A stretch of DNA of 15,438 nucleotides from an uncultured Verrucomicrobiota bacterium (lineage in GTDB: Bacteria > Verrucomicrobiota > Kiritimatiellia > RFP12 > UBA3636), in contig CAMNDA010000360.1 in assembly GCA_946534745.1 (NCBI GenBank), positions 1-15,438 on the forward strand, read 5' to 3'. Positions 6,355 to 13,090 of this stretch are shown here, piece after piece (position 1 is the stretch's first letter; each line of letters begins with the position of its first letter). Under the pieces are notes generated by a model. The model worked only from the letters and a program-made list of their open reading frames with translations, ran no database searches and had not been told where the DNA came from. Made by a program: the position numbers and the translations under genes.

Positions 6355-7425
6355 GTGAAGATCCTGGTCGGCATGAGCGGTGGCGTGGACAGCACCGTGG
6401 CGGCGCTCCTCCTCAGGGAGGCGGGCCACGAGGTGCTCGGCGCCACGATGATGCTCTGGGACGGCCGCTACAGGGGCGGGCCGCGCGACGCCTGCTTCGG
6501 CCCCGGCGAGGCGGAGGACGCCGCCGCGGCCGAGGCGTTCTGCGCGCGCTTCGGCATCCCCTACGTCCGGCTCGACCGCGCCGCGCTCTACGAGAGCGCC
6601 GTGATCGCCCCGTGGCGCCGCGCCTTCCTCGAGGGCCGCACGCCGAATCCCTGCGTGCTCTGCAACCCGCTCCTCAAGTTCACGATCCCGGACGCCGCCC
6701 GCGCCGCGGGGCTCTCCTTCGACGCTTTCGCGACGGGCCACTACGCCCGCGCGGACCGCGCCGGCCCCGGCGGGCGCGTCCGCCTCCTGCGCGCGGCCGA
6801 GGCGGCGCGCGACCAGAGCTACTTCCTCCACCGGCTCTCGCAGGAGCAGCTCGCGGGGGTCGTCTTCCCGCTCGGCGGCATGCGGAAGACCGATGTTCGC
6901 GCCTACGCGCGCGAGCACGGGCTCGCGGACGTCGCCGCGAAGCCGGACTCGCAGGACTTCTACAGCGGCGACACGGCCGAGCTCGTCGGCGCGGAGGACC
7001 GCCCCGGCGACATCGTCGACGAGGCGGGGCACGTCCTCGGCCATCACACCGGGCACTGGAAGGTGACGGTCGGGCAGCGCAAGGGCGTCGGGGTCTCCGG
7101 AACCGGCGAGCCGCTCTACGTCGTCGCGATCGACGCCTGCCGGAACCGCGTCGTCGTCGGGCCGAAGCCCGCGACGGTGCGGCGCGAACTCGTGGCGGAG
7201 TCCGTGAACTGGGTCTCGATCCCGCCGCCCGAGCCGGGCGCGACCCTCGACTGCGCGATCAAGATCCGCTCGACCGGCGAGCCGGTCCCGGGCGTCCGCG
7301 CGACGGTCCTGCCCGGCGGCGCCTTCCGCGCGGAGTTTCCCGCCGGCATCGCCGGCGTCGCGCCGGGCCAGAGCGCCGTGCTCTACGATGGCGACGCCGT
7401 CCTCGGCGGCGGCTTCATCCGCTAG
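6355..7425 (+). CDS. mnmA: tRNA-specific 2-thiouridylase MnmA, unusual active site
   Basis: MnmA puts sulfur on C2 of the wobble uridine (U34) of Lys, Glu and Gln tRNAs, using ATP and a persulfide. The 356 residues match the family length. The ATP-binding PP-loop is SGGVDS (residues 8-13). TPNPCVLCN carries Cys100 and Cys103, Cys103 matching the catalytic nucleophile (E. coli Cys102). ATGHYAR, ARDQSYFL and the C-terminal barrel follow. The second catalytic Cys (E. coli Cys199, in DSTGICF) is not there: the aligned segment reads DSQDFYSGD with Tyr203. A CxxC (Cys100/Cys103) is present instead of the DxxC of E. coli. I chose GTG 6355 because it begins the canonical VKILVGMSGG and the promoter leaves no room further upstream. 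The gene is convergent with the gspK-like gene, and the two stop codons overlap. Confidence 0.9.
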   Translation: MKILVGMSGGVDSTVAALLLREAGHEVLGATMMLWDGRYRGGPRDACFGPGEAEDAAAAEAFCARFGIPYVRLDRAALYESAVIAPWRRAFLEGRTPNPCVLCNPLLKFTIPDAARAAGLSFDAFATGHYARADRAGPGGRVRLLRAAEAARDQSYFLHRLSQEQLAGVVFPLGGMRKTDVRAYAREHGLADVAAKPDSQDFYSGDTAELVGAEDRPGDIVDEAGHVLGHHTGHWKVTVGQRKGVGVSGTGEPLYVVAIDACRNRVVVGPKPATVRRELVAESVNWVSIPPPEPGATLDCAIKIRSTGEPVPGVRATVLPGGAFRAEFPAGIAGVAPGQSAVLYDGDAVLGGGFIR

Positions 7426-8477
7426 TTCTCGAGCCAGCGCAGGATGCGGCGCGTGCCTCGCTCGTAGACGCACTCGACGGCGGCCGCGCGCCCGGCGCGG
7501 CGGGCGACGGCGCGCACGCGGAAGAGGCCGCTGTCGACGCGCAGCGCGTTCTGCACGCCCTGGAGCGCCGCGATCTCCTCCGGCGAGGGGATGTCGCCCT
7601 CTCCGCGCAGGAGCTTCAGCGCCTCGGTCTGCGCCGTGGAGCGGAAGACATCGCCCCGCTCGCGCGACATCTCGAGCCGCAGCCACACGCCCTCCGCGCC
7701 GCCGCGCGTCGCCCCGCCCGCGAGCATCGCCGCGACGAGCGCGTCGTGCCCGGCGGTGTTCACGTTGATCTTCGCGCCCGCGTGCGCGGAGAGCAGCGGC
7801 ATCGCGGCGGCGAGCGGCGCCTCGAACCCGGTTTCGTCCGCGGTCCCCGCAGGCGTCGCGTCGTAGAGCCGCTCCTCCGCGGAGAGCGAAACCCCCTCAG
7901 GCTCGCTTCGCTCGCCAGCTCCCCCAGCGGGGGAGCCGGATTCCGAGCGCTCGCGCATCCAGGCGAAGAGAGAGGCCGCTTCGCCCGCGGCCGCGGCCTC
8001 GTCGAGACCGGCGCGGAGCTGGAGGAGCGCCGCAAGCGCGCGTTCGCCGCAGTCCGGGACGCCGAGGCGCGCTCGCTCGTCCTCGACGAGGACGAAGACG
8101 CCGTCCGTCCCCTTCTCAAGCCGCGCCGCCGCCTTGCGCGAGCGCTCGGCCCACGGTTCGACGAGCGCGTCGACCGCGTTCGTGTCGGCCTCGAGGCGCC
8201 AGAGCTCTCGCGCGAGGGCGCTCTCCGCCGCGTCGCGCAGCGCCGCGCGGTCGATGCGCCCGTCCACGCGGAGGGCGCGGGCGCGGGCGAGCGCGCCCGC
8301 GCCGAGCGCGAGCGGCACGAGGATCGCTACCGCGACAAGGACGAGCACGAGCGCCGCCCCGCGCCGCGGAGCTTGGCTCCCCTGCTGGGGGAGCTGGCGA
8401 GCGGAGCGAGCCTGAGGGGGTCTCTCACGCGGAGTCTTCCTTTTCGTGTCTTCCGTGTATTCCGTAGTCGAAATCAC
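7422..8477 (-). CDS. GspK-like type II secretion minor pseudopilin with repeat-derived insertions
   Basis: GspK proteins sit at the tip of the type II secretion pseudopilus. This 351-residue protein has a hydrophobic N-terminal helix (RRG|AALVLVLVAVAILVPLALG) with the GspK-type processing site and no Glu at +5. An acidic extracellular domain follows, with the GspK hallmark INVNTAG near residue 236. The GTG start at 8477 overlaps the TGA of the upstream pseudopilin gene (GTGA), and no other usable start lies before the helix. The leader before the cleavage site is about 40 residues, far longer than usual. It is encoded by repeat DNA, including a 46-bp element at 8375-8420; an inverted copy of that element encodes about residues 181-195. 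Paralogous pseudopilin assignment (GspK against another general pseudopilin) rests on the hydrophobic helix, the NTA motif and gene order. Confidence 0.75.
   Translation of the reverse strand: MISTTEYTEDTKRKTPRERPPQARSARQLPQQGSQAPRRGAALVLVLVAVAILVPLALGAGALARARALRVDGRIDRAALRDAAESALARELWRLEADTNAVDALVEPWAERSRKAAARLEKGTDGVFVLVEDERARLGVPDCGERALAALLQLRAGLDEAAAAGEAASLFAWMRERSESGSPAGGAGERSEPEGVSLSAEERLYDATPAGTADETGFEAPLAAAMPLLSAHAGAKINVNTAGHDALVAAMLAGGATRGGAEGVWLRLEMSRERGDVFRSTAQTEALKLLRGEGDIPSPEEIAALQGVQNALRVDSGLFRVRAVARRAGRAAAVECVYERGTRRILRWLEN
7892..7937 (+). repeat. 46-bp REP-like element, copy 1, inside the gspK-like gene
   Basis: This copy is the inverse complement of 8375-8420 with two mismatches in 46 bases (47 bases if the flanking A is counted). 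Its right half is a perfect hairpin, GCTCCCCC-AGC-GGGGGAGC, at 7918-7936. It is read through in frame by the gspK-like gene as a Gly/Glu/Ser-rich segment. Confidence 0.88.
8375..8420 (-). repeat. 46-bp REP-like element, copy 2, inside the gspK-like gene
   Basis: This is the inverted partner of 7892-7937, about 440 bases away. The hairpin arm reads GCTCCCC...GGGGAGC with a five-base loop. In the gene it encodes part of the long leader ahead of the pseudopilin helix. Next to it (8421-8474) lies more repeat-like DNA (ACACGGAAGACACG on the minus strand). Confidence 0.88.
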
Positions 8478-9058
8478 GGCGCGGCTCCTTCCTCCTGCTT
8501 GGCGGGGTCGAAGCAGGCGACCGGCAGCTCCCACGTTCCGGCGGCGGAGGCGACGCGCACGGCGGCGGGCAGCTCGGGACGGCGCCAGTCGTCGCGCCAT
8601 TCGAGCGAGGCGGGGGCGTTGGTCGCGGGCGGCGGGACGTAGCGCGCGTAGGAGAAGCGCGGGGCGAAGGGATGGACCGTCTCGGCGGCGGACGCGCCGG
8701 TACGTTCGGCGACGCGTCGCGCGGCGCCCGAGGCGGGCTCCCAGCGGACCGTCTCCGCGCGGGCGCCGGCGCCGGCGCCGGGCGGCGGCGCGGCGAGGCG
8801 GACGAGGCGCAGCGAAAGCGAGTCGCCCTCGAACGAGCGCGGCTCCGGGACGGCGCACGCGAGGTCGGCGCGGAGCGCCTCGAAGAAGTCGAGCCGCTCG
8901 ATCGCCGCCTCGGCGCGGCCGCCGGAGGCGACGCGCCCGAACGCGCCGAACGCGGCGGCGAGGACGCCCGCCACGGCCAGGGCGATCGCGACGGCGACCG
9001 CGGACGAGACGACAACCTCGACGAGCGTGAACGCGCTAGTCCTCGTCGACCTGCTCAT
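8474..9058 (-). CDS. GspJ-like pseudopilin (type IV prepilin-type N-terminus)
   Basis: The 194-residue protein starts MSRSTRTSA|FTLVEVVVSS, a type III (prepilin) signal with Phe+1 and Glu+5 and a hydrophobic helix of about 25 residues. The residue before the cleavage site is Ala where prepilins nearly always have Gly. After the helix comes an extracellular domain with no other recognisable motif. Its place just before the GspK-like gene and its size favour GspJ, although GspI or another general minor pseudopilin is possible. The ATG overlaps the end of the toroid-protein gene by 23 bases, and its TGA overlaps the GTG of the next gene, so the three genes are coupled. There is no free leader for a ribosome binding site, which supports translational coupling. 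Confidence 0.78.
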   Translation of the reverse strand: MSRSTRTSAFTLVEVVVSSAVAVAIALAVAGVLAAAFGAFGRVASGGRAEAAIERLDFFEALRADLACAVPEPRSFEGDSLSLRLVRLAAPPPGAGAGARAETVRWEPASGAARRVAERTGASAAETVHPFAPRFSYARYVPPPATNAPASLEWRDDWRRPELPAAVRVASAAGTWELPVACFDPAKQEEGAAP

Positions 9059-10100
9059 CGCGCTGGTAGATCGGGAGCTGGCGGTAGGGCGGGGTGAACG
9101 CGAGGACGACCATGGCCGTGGCGTAGGGGCGGCTGTTCTCCTCGGCGCTCCAGGAGCCGTTGGAGCTCTGCGCGGGGATCCAGGTGCTGTACATCCAGCG
9201 CTGGAAGTCGTCCCAGCCCGTGCCGCCGATCTGGAAGAGGCCCTGCGAGGCGTAGTAGAGGCCGTAGGCGCGGTTGTTGTTGTTGTTGGGCCGCAGCTCC
9301 GTGTAGCGGCGGCGGTCGGTGAGGAAGCGCGCGGCGCGGAGGGCCATCGGGTCGTTGTGGCGGCCGCAGAGCTCCAGGTAGAGGATGCCCGCGCCGGTGA
9401 GCGTGTCGCCCGAGCCGCTGTTGCCGCCCTGGTAGGTGAACGAGCCGTCGGCCGAGTAGCACATGCGCTTCACGTAGTCCAGCGCGCGCGACATCGTGTC
9501 GTTCGGGATGCGGGCTCCGTTGAGGCGCGCCGACCGCAGCGCCATGATCACCCAGCCGGAGCACGACATGTCGCTGTCGCTCGACTTCGGCGTGTAGCGC
9601 CAGCCGCCCTGGTTCCATTCGCTCTTGCGGATGTTCTGGGCGTCGATGATGAGCTTCACCGCCTTCTCGATGACCGGGTCCATGCGCGCCTGGCGCTCGG
9701 GGGAGACCATGCCGGAGACCTCGGTGAGGAAGAGCGTGCAGATCGCGTGGACATACATGCCCGAGCCGGGCTTGGTGACGCCGAAGTAGCCGTTCGTCGG
9801 ATCGACGATCGAGAGGATGTAGTCGATGCAGCGGTCGATGTTCTCGCCGTACTTGTCGCTGTCCGGCGTGTAGCCCTTGGCGAGGAACGCCATCCCGGCG
9901 AGCGCCGAGATGGAGCCCGTCGTGCCATGGTTGTCGGGGAACGAGCCGTCCGGCTTCTGGACGCTGGCCAGGTATTCGAGCCCGCGCTCGATCGCCTCGT
10001 CCACCTCGTCCGGGACCGTGACGCCCTGCGCCGCGGCACGCGGAGGCGCGAGCAGGGCGGCGATGGCGAGGAAGGACGCGAGGAGGTGGCGGATGTGCAT
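9036..10100 (-). CDS. secreted prenyltransferase/squalene-oxidase-repeat (alpha/alpha-toroid) protein
   Basis: This 354-residue protein has a signal peptide (MHIRHLLASFLAIAALLAPP, cleavage near RAAAQ). It then carries repeated helix pairs of the terpene cyclase/prenyltransferase toroid fold, such as GLEYLASVQKPDGSFPDNHG near residue 42 and GGWRYTP...DMSCSGWVIMALRSAR near residue 175. These repeats resemble secreted toroid proteins of the PVC group more than true squalene-hopene cyclases, and I see no catalytic DxDD motif in the right place. A run of five Asn (NNNNN) near residue 271 comes from a (GTT)5 microsatellite at 9273-9287 on the plus strand. I chose ATG 10100 because the promoter -10 box at 10108-10113 excludes the in-frame ATG at 10112. 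The gene heads an overlapping operon with two pseudopilin genes, so its product may be exported or tethered via that machinery (inference). Confidence 0.82.
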   Translation of the reverse strand: MHIRHLLASFLAIAALLAPPRAAAQGVTVPDEVDEAIERGLEYLASVQKPDGSFPDNHGTTGSISALAGMAFLAKGYTPDSDKYGENIDRCIDYILSIVDPTNGYFGVTKPGSGMYVHAICTLFLTEVSGMVSPERQARMDPVIEKAVKLIIDAQNIRKSEWNQGGWRYTPKSSDSDMSCSGWVIMALRSARLNGARIPNDTMSRALDYVKRMCYSADGSFTYQGGNSGSGDTLTGAGILYLELCGRHNDPMALRAARFLTDRRRYTELRPNNNNNRAYGLYYASQGLFQIGGTGWDDFQRWMYSTWIPAQSSNGSWSAEENSRPYATAMVVLAFTPPYRQLPIYQRDEQVDED

Positions 10101-10107
10101 GGCCCGG

Positions 10108-10137
10108 AGCATACCACACCGCCCGCGCGCGTTGCAA
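10108..10137 (-). promoter_or_regulatory. Promoter of the toroid-protein/pseudopilin operon, probably leaderless
   Basis: On the minus strand a -35 box TTGCAA (10137-10132) and a -10 box TATGCT (10113-10108, preceded by TGG) are spaced 18 bases apart. The -10 box ends 7 bases before ATG 10100, so transcription should begin at the start codon. This matches the design seen at mnmA and the helicase gene. Confidence 0.62.
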
Positions 10138-10161
10138 CCCGGCCCGCGGAGACTCCGCGCG

Positions 10162-12348
10162 TCAGACGCCCTCCGGCGCAGGGCCGACGCCGGTGACAAG
10201 GGCGCGGCGGATGGCGCGCGTGAGGGCGGCGTAGGCAAGGCACCGGGCGCGCCGCTCCCTGCGGACGATTTCCTCGGGCGGGAGCGTCCTGGCCTGGTGC
10301 GGGGACATTGGCCAGTTCTGCGCATCGAGGTCGAGCGCGACGCCCTGGTATTCGAGGCCCTTGGCGCGGTGCATCGTCATCACGCGGACGCTATCCGGGG
10401 CGTCGGGCGTTTCGCCGGCATCGACGACGACGGCCGGCACGCCGCGTTTCTCCAGTTCTGCGCGGAGGATTTCCACGCGCTTGTTCGATGGGCTCAGGAC
10501 GGCGTATTCGCCGGGCCGCCGGGCGGGGCTTCCGGGCTGGCGCGAGTCCTCGTCGATCCAACGGCGGATCGTCTCCGCGATCTTCGCCGCTTCGTCCGCG
10601 TCGTCCTCGCAGCGGAACTCCTCGACCGGCGGTCCGCGGCGCACGGCCGGGGACGGGTCTCGGACGACGAGGTCGCCGTCGAGGTCGTCGAACGGGACGC
10701 CCTCGAGGAACCGTTCGGCCCGGAGGCGGATCTCCTCGGTCGAGCGGTAGTTGCGGACGAGCCGCCGCACGTCGCAGACGGAGATGCCGGCGGAGCGGAT
10801 GCTCCCGCCGTGGTCGAAGATGCGCTGGCGGGCGTCGCCGACGAACGTCAGGCCGTCCGGCTTGGGGCGCCCGGGGGTGTCGCCGACGACGGCGGCGAGA
10901 AAGCGCAGATGCGGCGGAGAGAGGTCCTGTGTTTCGTCCGCCACCGCCGCGGCGTAGCGAGTGGCGGGGTCTGCCGCGCCCCCGCCGAGCATCCGGACGG
11001 CGAGGTTCGCCGCGCCGCCGTAGGTCCGGAACCCCTCCGCTTCGGCGAGGGCCTCGAAGCGGCGGAATACGGGCCAGAGCTTCTTCTTCTCGGCGTCGTC
11101 GGGCTTCGTCCCGGGGCCTGGCAGGACGCGCCCGACGTAGTCCGACTCGCGCCGGATTCCGGCTCCGTCGATTGCCATCTCGTATTCCTGCCTCAGCCAT
11201 CCGGGGCGCCGTGCGCCGGCGTAGCCGGCTTCGGCTGCGGCGCGCTTCATCAGCGCATCGCAGCGGGCGTTGTAGTCCCTGGCCGGGCCGGGACCGGAAT
11301 CCGCCGCGACGCCGTTGGCGCGCAGGAACGCGGCGACGGCGTCGTTCACCGCGAGCACGTCGATGCGGGCGCGGACGGCGGGGTCGTCGCAGACGTCGTC
11401 GAGCCGGCGCGAGAGATCCTCGGCGAGCGTCGTGGAGAAGGTCGTGAGCAGGATGCGGTCTCCGGGGGCGTCGAACACGGCCCGCGCGAGGAAGTGGGCG
11501 CGGTGGAGCGCGACCGCGGTCTTGCCCGTCCCGGCCGCGCCGAGGACGACCGCCGCGCCGGGCGAGCGCGCCACGACGGCGTCGCGCTGGTCGGGCGAGA
11601 GCCAGGCGCGGAAACGCGCGAGAGACGCGGCGCGCCAGTAGTCGAGCGCTTCGGGCCGGCCGCCGTCGACGTCCTCGTCCGGCTCGACGAGTCCGGCCGC
11701 GACGCGCTCGCGGAGCCGTTTCTGCAGCTCGCTCCGCGAGGGATTGTCGAAGAGGGCGATCAGCTCGTCCTCGGGAAGGGCGCCGGGGTGCCGCGCGAAC
11801 AGGTCGAGCAGGGCGATGCCGTCCGCGAGGTTCCGGACGGCGCCGACGTGCTCCCAGAGCACGCCCAGACGGAGCATCGTGCGGTCGGGGACCGCCTCCG
11901 GATCCGAGAACGGATTGGGCTCCGGCAGCCGGTCGGGGTCGGCGCCGGCGGCGTCCTCCTCCGCCGCCGCCTCGGCGAGCGCCTCCGCCTCCCTCGCGGG
12001 GTCGGGGTCCCACGACCCGAGGGAGCCCTCCGGGACGAGCGCCGCGAGGTCGATCGTCTCGGCCGCTTCGTAGTCGTGCAGGTTCGCGGCGAAGAACAGG
12101 GCGCCGCCGTCGCGCTCGACATAGAGCAGTCGAATCGTGCGGGAACCGCGGATCGAGCGGTATTCGGCGCCGGCCCGGTTGTGGAGCTTCTCCCAGTTGA
12201 GGCCCTTCGAACGGATGCCGAGACGCCAGCGGACGTATGCTTTTCGGGCGCGCGTGCGCGACTCCTCCGTGAGGGCGTCCACGTCCCGGAAAAACGACCT
12301 CGTCCCTCGGACGGGGATTTCCAGGTTCCTCTGCGGCGTCAGTTCCAT
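10162..12348 (-). CDS. UvrD/Rep-type superfamily 1 helicase with RelE-like N-terminal domain
   Basis: The protein has 728 residues. Residues ~10-95 resemble the RelE/ParE-like fold found at the N-terminus of some UvrD-like helicases: KGLNWEKLHNR, a beta-strand pair with SRTIRLLYVERDGG, and HDYEAAE near residue 92 in place of the usual HHDDAYRWA. An acidic Ala/Glu linker follows (about residues 110-145). The helicase motifs are complete: Walker A GAAGTGKTA (~268-276), DETQDLS near 471, GDARQRIF near 505, RNYRSTEEI near 535, TMHRAKGLEYQ near 660 and YAALTRA near 708. It should be an ATP-dependent 3'-5' DNA translocase/helicase acting in repair or phage/plasmid conflict; no nuclease domain is visible. 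I chose ATG 12348 because the -10 box lies 7 bases upstream. The gene has its own promoter and is not obviously coupled to its neighbours. Confidence 0.88.
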   Translation of the reverse strand: MELTPQRNLEIPVRGTRSFFRDVDALTEESRTRARKAYVRWRLGIRSKGLNWEKLHNRAGAEYRSIRGSRTIRLLYVERDGGALFFAANLHDYEAAETIDLAALVPEGSLGSWDPDPAREAEALAEAAAEEDAAGADPDRLPEPNPFSDPEAVPDRTMLRLGVLWEHVGAVRNLADGIALLDLFARHPGALPEDELIALFDNPSRSELQKRLRERVAAGLVEPDEDVDGGRPEALDYWRAASLARFRAWLSPDQRDAVVARSPGAAVVLGAAGTGKTAVALHRAHFLARAVFDAPGDRILLTTFSTTLAEDLSRRLDDVCDDPAVRARIDVLAVNDAVAAFLRANGVAADSGPGPARDYNARCDALMKRAAAEAGYAGARRPGWLRQEYEMAIDGAGIRRESDYVGRVLPGPGTKPDDAEKKKLWPVFRRFEALAEAEGFRTYGGAANLAVRMLGGGAADPATRYAAAVADETQDLSPPHLRFLAAVVGDTPGRPKPDGLTFVGDARQRIFDHGGSIRSAGISVCDVRRLVRNYRSTEEIRLRAERFLEGVPFDDLDGDLVVRDPSPAVRRGPPVEEFRCEDDADEAAKIAETIRRWIDEDSRQPGSPARRPGEYAVLSPSNKRVEILRAELEKRGVPAVVVDAGETPDAPDSVRVMTMHRAKGLEYQGVALDLDAQNWPMSPHQARTLPPEEIVRRERRARCLAYAALTRAIRRALVTGVGPAPEGV

Positions 12349-12355
12349 GCCCGCC

Positions 12356-12384
12356 AGTCTACCAGACCCTGTTCTGCGCCGCAA
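12356..12384 (-). promoter_or_regulatory. Promoter of the RelE-like/helicase gene, probably leaderless
   Basis: On the minus strand the -35 box TTGCGG (12384-12379) and the -10 box TAGACT (12361-12356, preceded by TGG) are 17 bases apart. The -10 box ends 7 bases before the ATG at 12348. The hexamer TAGACT and the preceding TGG are identical to the mnmA promoter. Confidence 0.66.
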
Positions 12385-12399
12385 CTCCCGGAGCGGGGC

Positions 12400-12478
12400 C
12401 TCCGCGCTCTCCGCGGACTCCGCGTGAGCTTCATCGCTTGAGCGCCGGCCAGAGCGGGGTCTCCGCGCTCTCCGCGTG
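12400..12478 (+). repeat. CTCCGCGNN nonamer-repeat array, first block
   Basis: The 9-base unit CTCCGCGNN occurs three times in tandem at 12400-12426 (last two bases CT, GA, TG) and twice at 12461-12478 (CT, TG). The two groups are joined by a spacer holding the near-palindrome CGCTTGAGCGC (12435-12445). The array ends in GTGGAAAAG just ahead of the promoter of the first small paralog, the same layout as at 14707-14840. Confidence 0.85.
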
Positions 12479-12497
12479 GAAAAGTTGCCGGCGCTTG

Positions 12498-12526
12498 TTT
12501 AGGTTGACCGCATGCTGTGTTATAAT
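12498..12526 (+). promoter_or_regulatory. Promoter of the first small paralog gene
   Basis: The -35-like box TTTAGG (12498-12503) and the -10 box TATAAT (12521-12526, preceded by TGT, extended -10) are 17 bases apart. The block TTTAGGTT(G/C)ACCGC and the TGTGTTATAAT core are conserved upstream of the second paralog at 14860-14888. A 12-bp perfect palindrome, CGTTCGCGAACG (12533-12544), sits at the predicted transcription start and could be an operator. The downstream leader is A/C-rich, with GGAAAA about 9 bases before the start. Confidence 0.72.
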
Positions 12527-12594
12527 GCCTGGCGTTCGCGAACGACCCCAACCAACAACAAACACACAAAACCCAAAAAAGGAAAACCAAAAAC

Positions 12595-13074
12595 ATGCCC
12601 AAAATCAACTGGAAAAACGAAATCGGAAATCCCGTCTATCCTTCCTGCAAGACCATTCGTGACTGGTGCAGGATGTTCGGCGTGAAGCCGCGCTCCCGTT
12701 GCGGCTGGTTCCAGGTTCCGAAGACGAACCAGTGGCTCTGGTTCCCTTCCTCGAAAACCGAAAACTGGAGCAACCTCTATTCCAATCCCACGATCGTTGA
12801 GGAATACACCGGAAACGAGCAGGAGAAGGGCGATGGAGCCCTTCTTGCCCGGAAGAACCTGGAGAAGGTCGAGGAGGAGATCCGCAAGGAGGAAAACGGA
12901 GAGGTGGGCTGCCGGATCGTGTTTTTCCGGGACAACCGGAAGTTCGGAGCCATCGCGCCCCTGAAGCATGGCTTCGGCTTCCTTGGAGCCTTCCGGATCG
13001 ACGACGAGGAGTCCCGCAGGATCGGCAAGTGCGTCTACAGGCGCGTGGAGGACAGCGTGGATCTGCCGGTCTAG
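12595..13074 (+). CDS. hypothetical protein, first copy of a small repeated family
   Basis: I do not recognise the family. The 159-residue protein has no signal peptide or membrane segment, so it is probably cytoplasmic. It is rich in Trp (6, 24, 38, 47, 49, 58), Lys and Glu. A Glu/Lys-rich helix lies near residues 84-100. A C-terminal block at residues 107-131 (RIVFFRDNRKFGAIAPLKHG...FLG) is identical to the second paralog. After it comes FRIDDEES...GKCVYRRV, a layout reminiscent of C-terminal parts of some restriction-type or helicase-associated proteins, but this is only a resemblance. Cys18, Cys25 and Cys146 are conserved in the paralog. The upstream GGAAAA and A-rich leader fix ATG 12595. 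A caspase-like gene follows after 16 bases in the same operon. GC content is lower than in the genes to the left. Confidence 0.8.
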   Translation: MPKINWKNEIGNPVYPSCKTIRDWCRMFGVKPRSRCGWFQVPKTNQWLWFPSSKTENWSNLYSNPTIVEEYTGNEQEKGDGALLARKNLEKVEEEIRKEENGEVGCRIVFFRDNRKFGAIAPLKHGFGFLGAFRIDDEESRRIGKCVYRRVEDSVDLPV

Positions 13075-13090
13075 GAAAAGGAGGGTCGCC

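Noticed and set aside
9273..9287. (GTT)5 microsatellite as a phase-variation tract
   Set aside because: The unit is 3 bases, so copy-number change only alters the number of Asn residues and does not shift the frame.
12505..12526. TTGACC (12504-12509) as the -35 box of the first paralog
   Set aside because: The gap to TATAAT is only 11 bases, and the second paralog has TTCACC there. TTTAGG at 17 bases is conserved in both.
12968..13090. Upstream ATG 12968 as the start of the caspase-like gene
   Set aside because: It would overlap the preceding gene by over 100 bases with a Ser/Ala/Arg-rich shadow translation; TTG 13091 has an AGGAGG site at the right distance.
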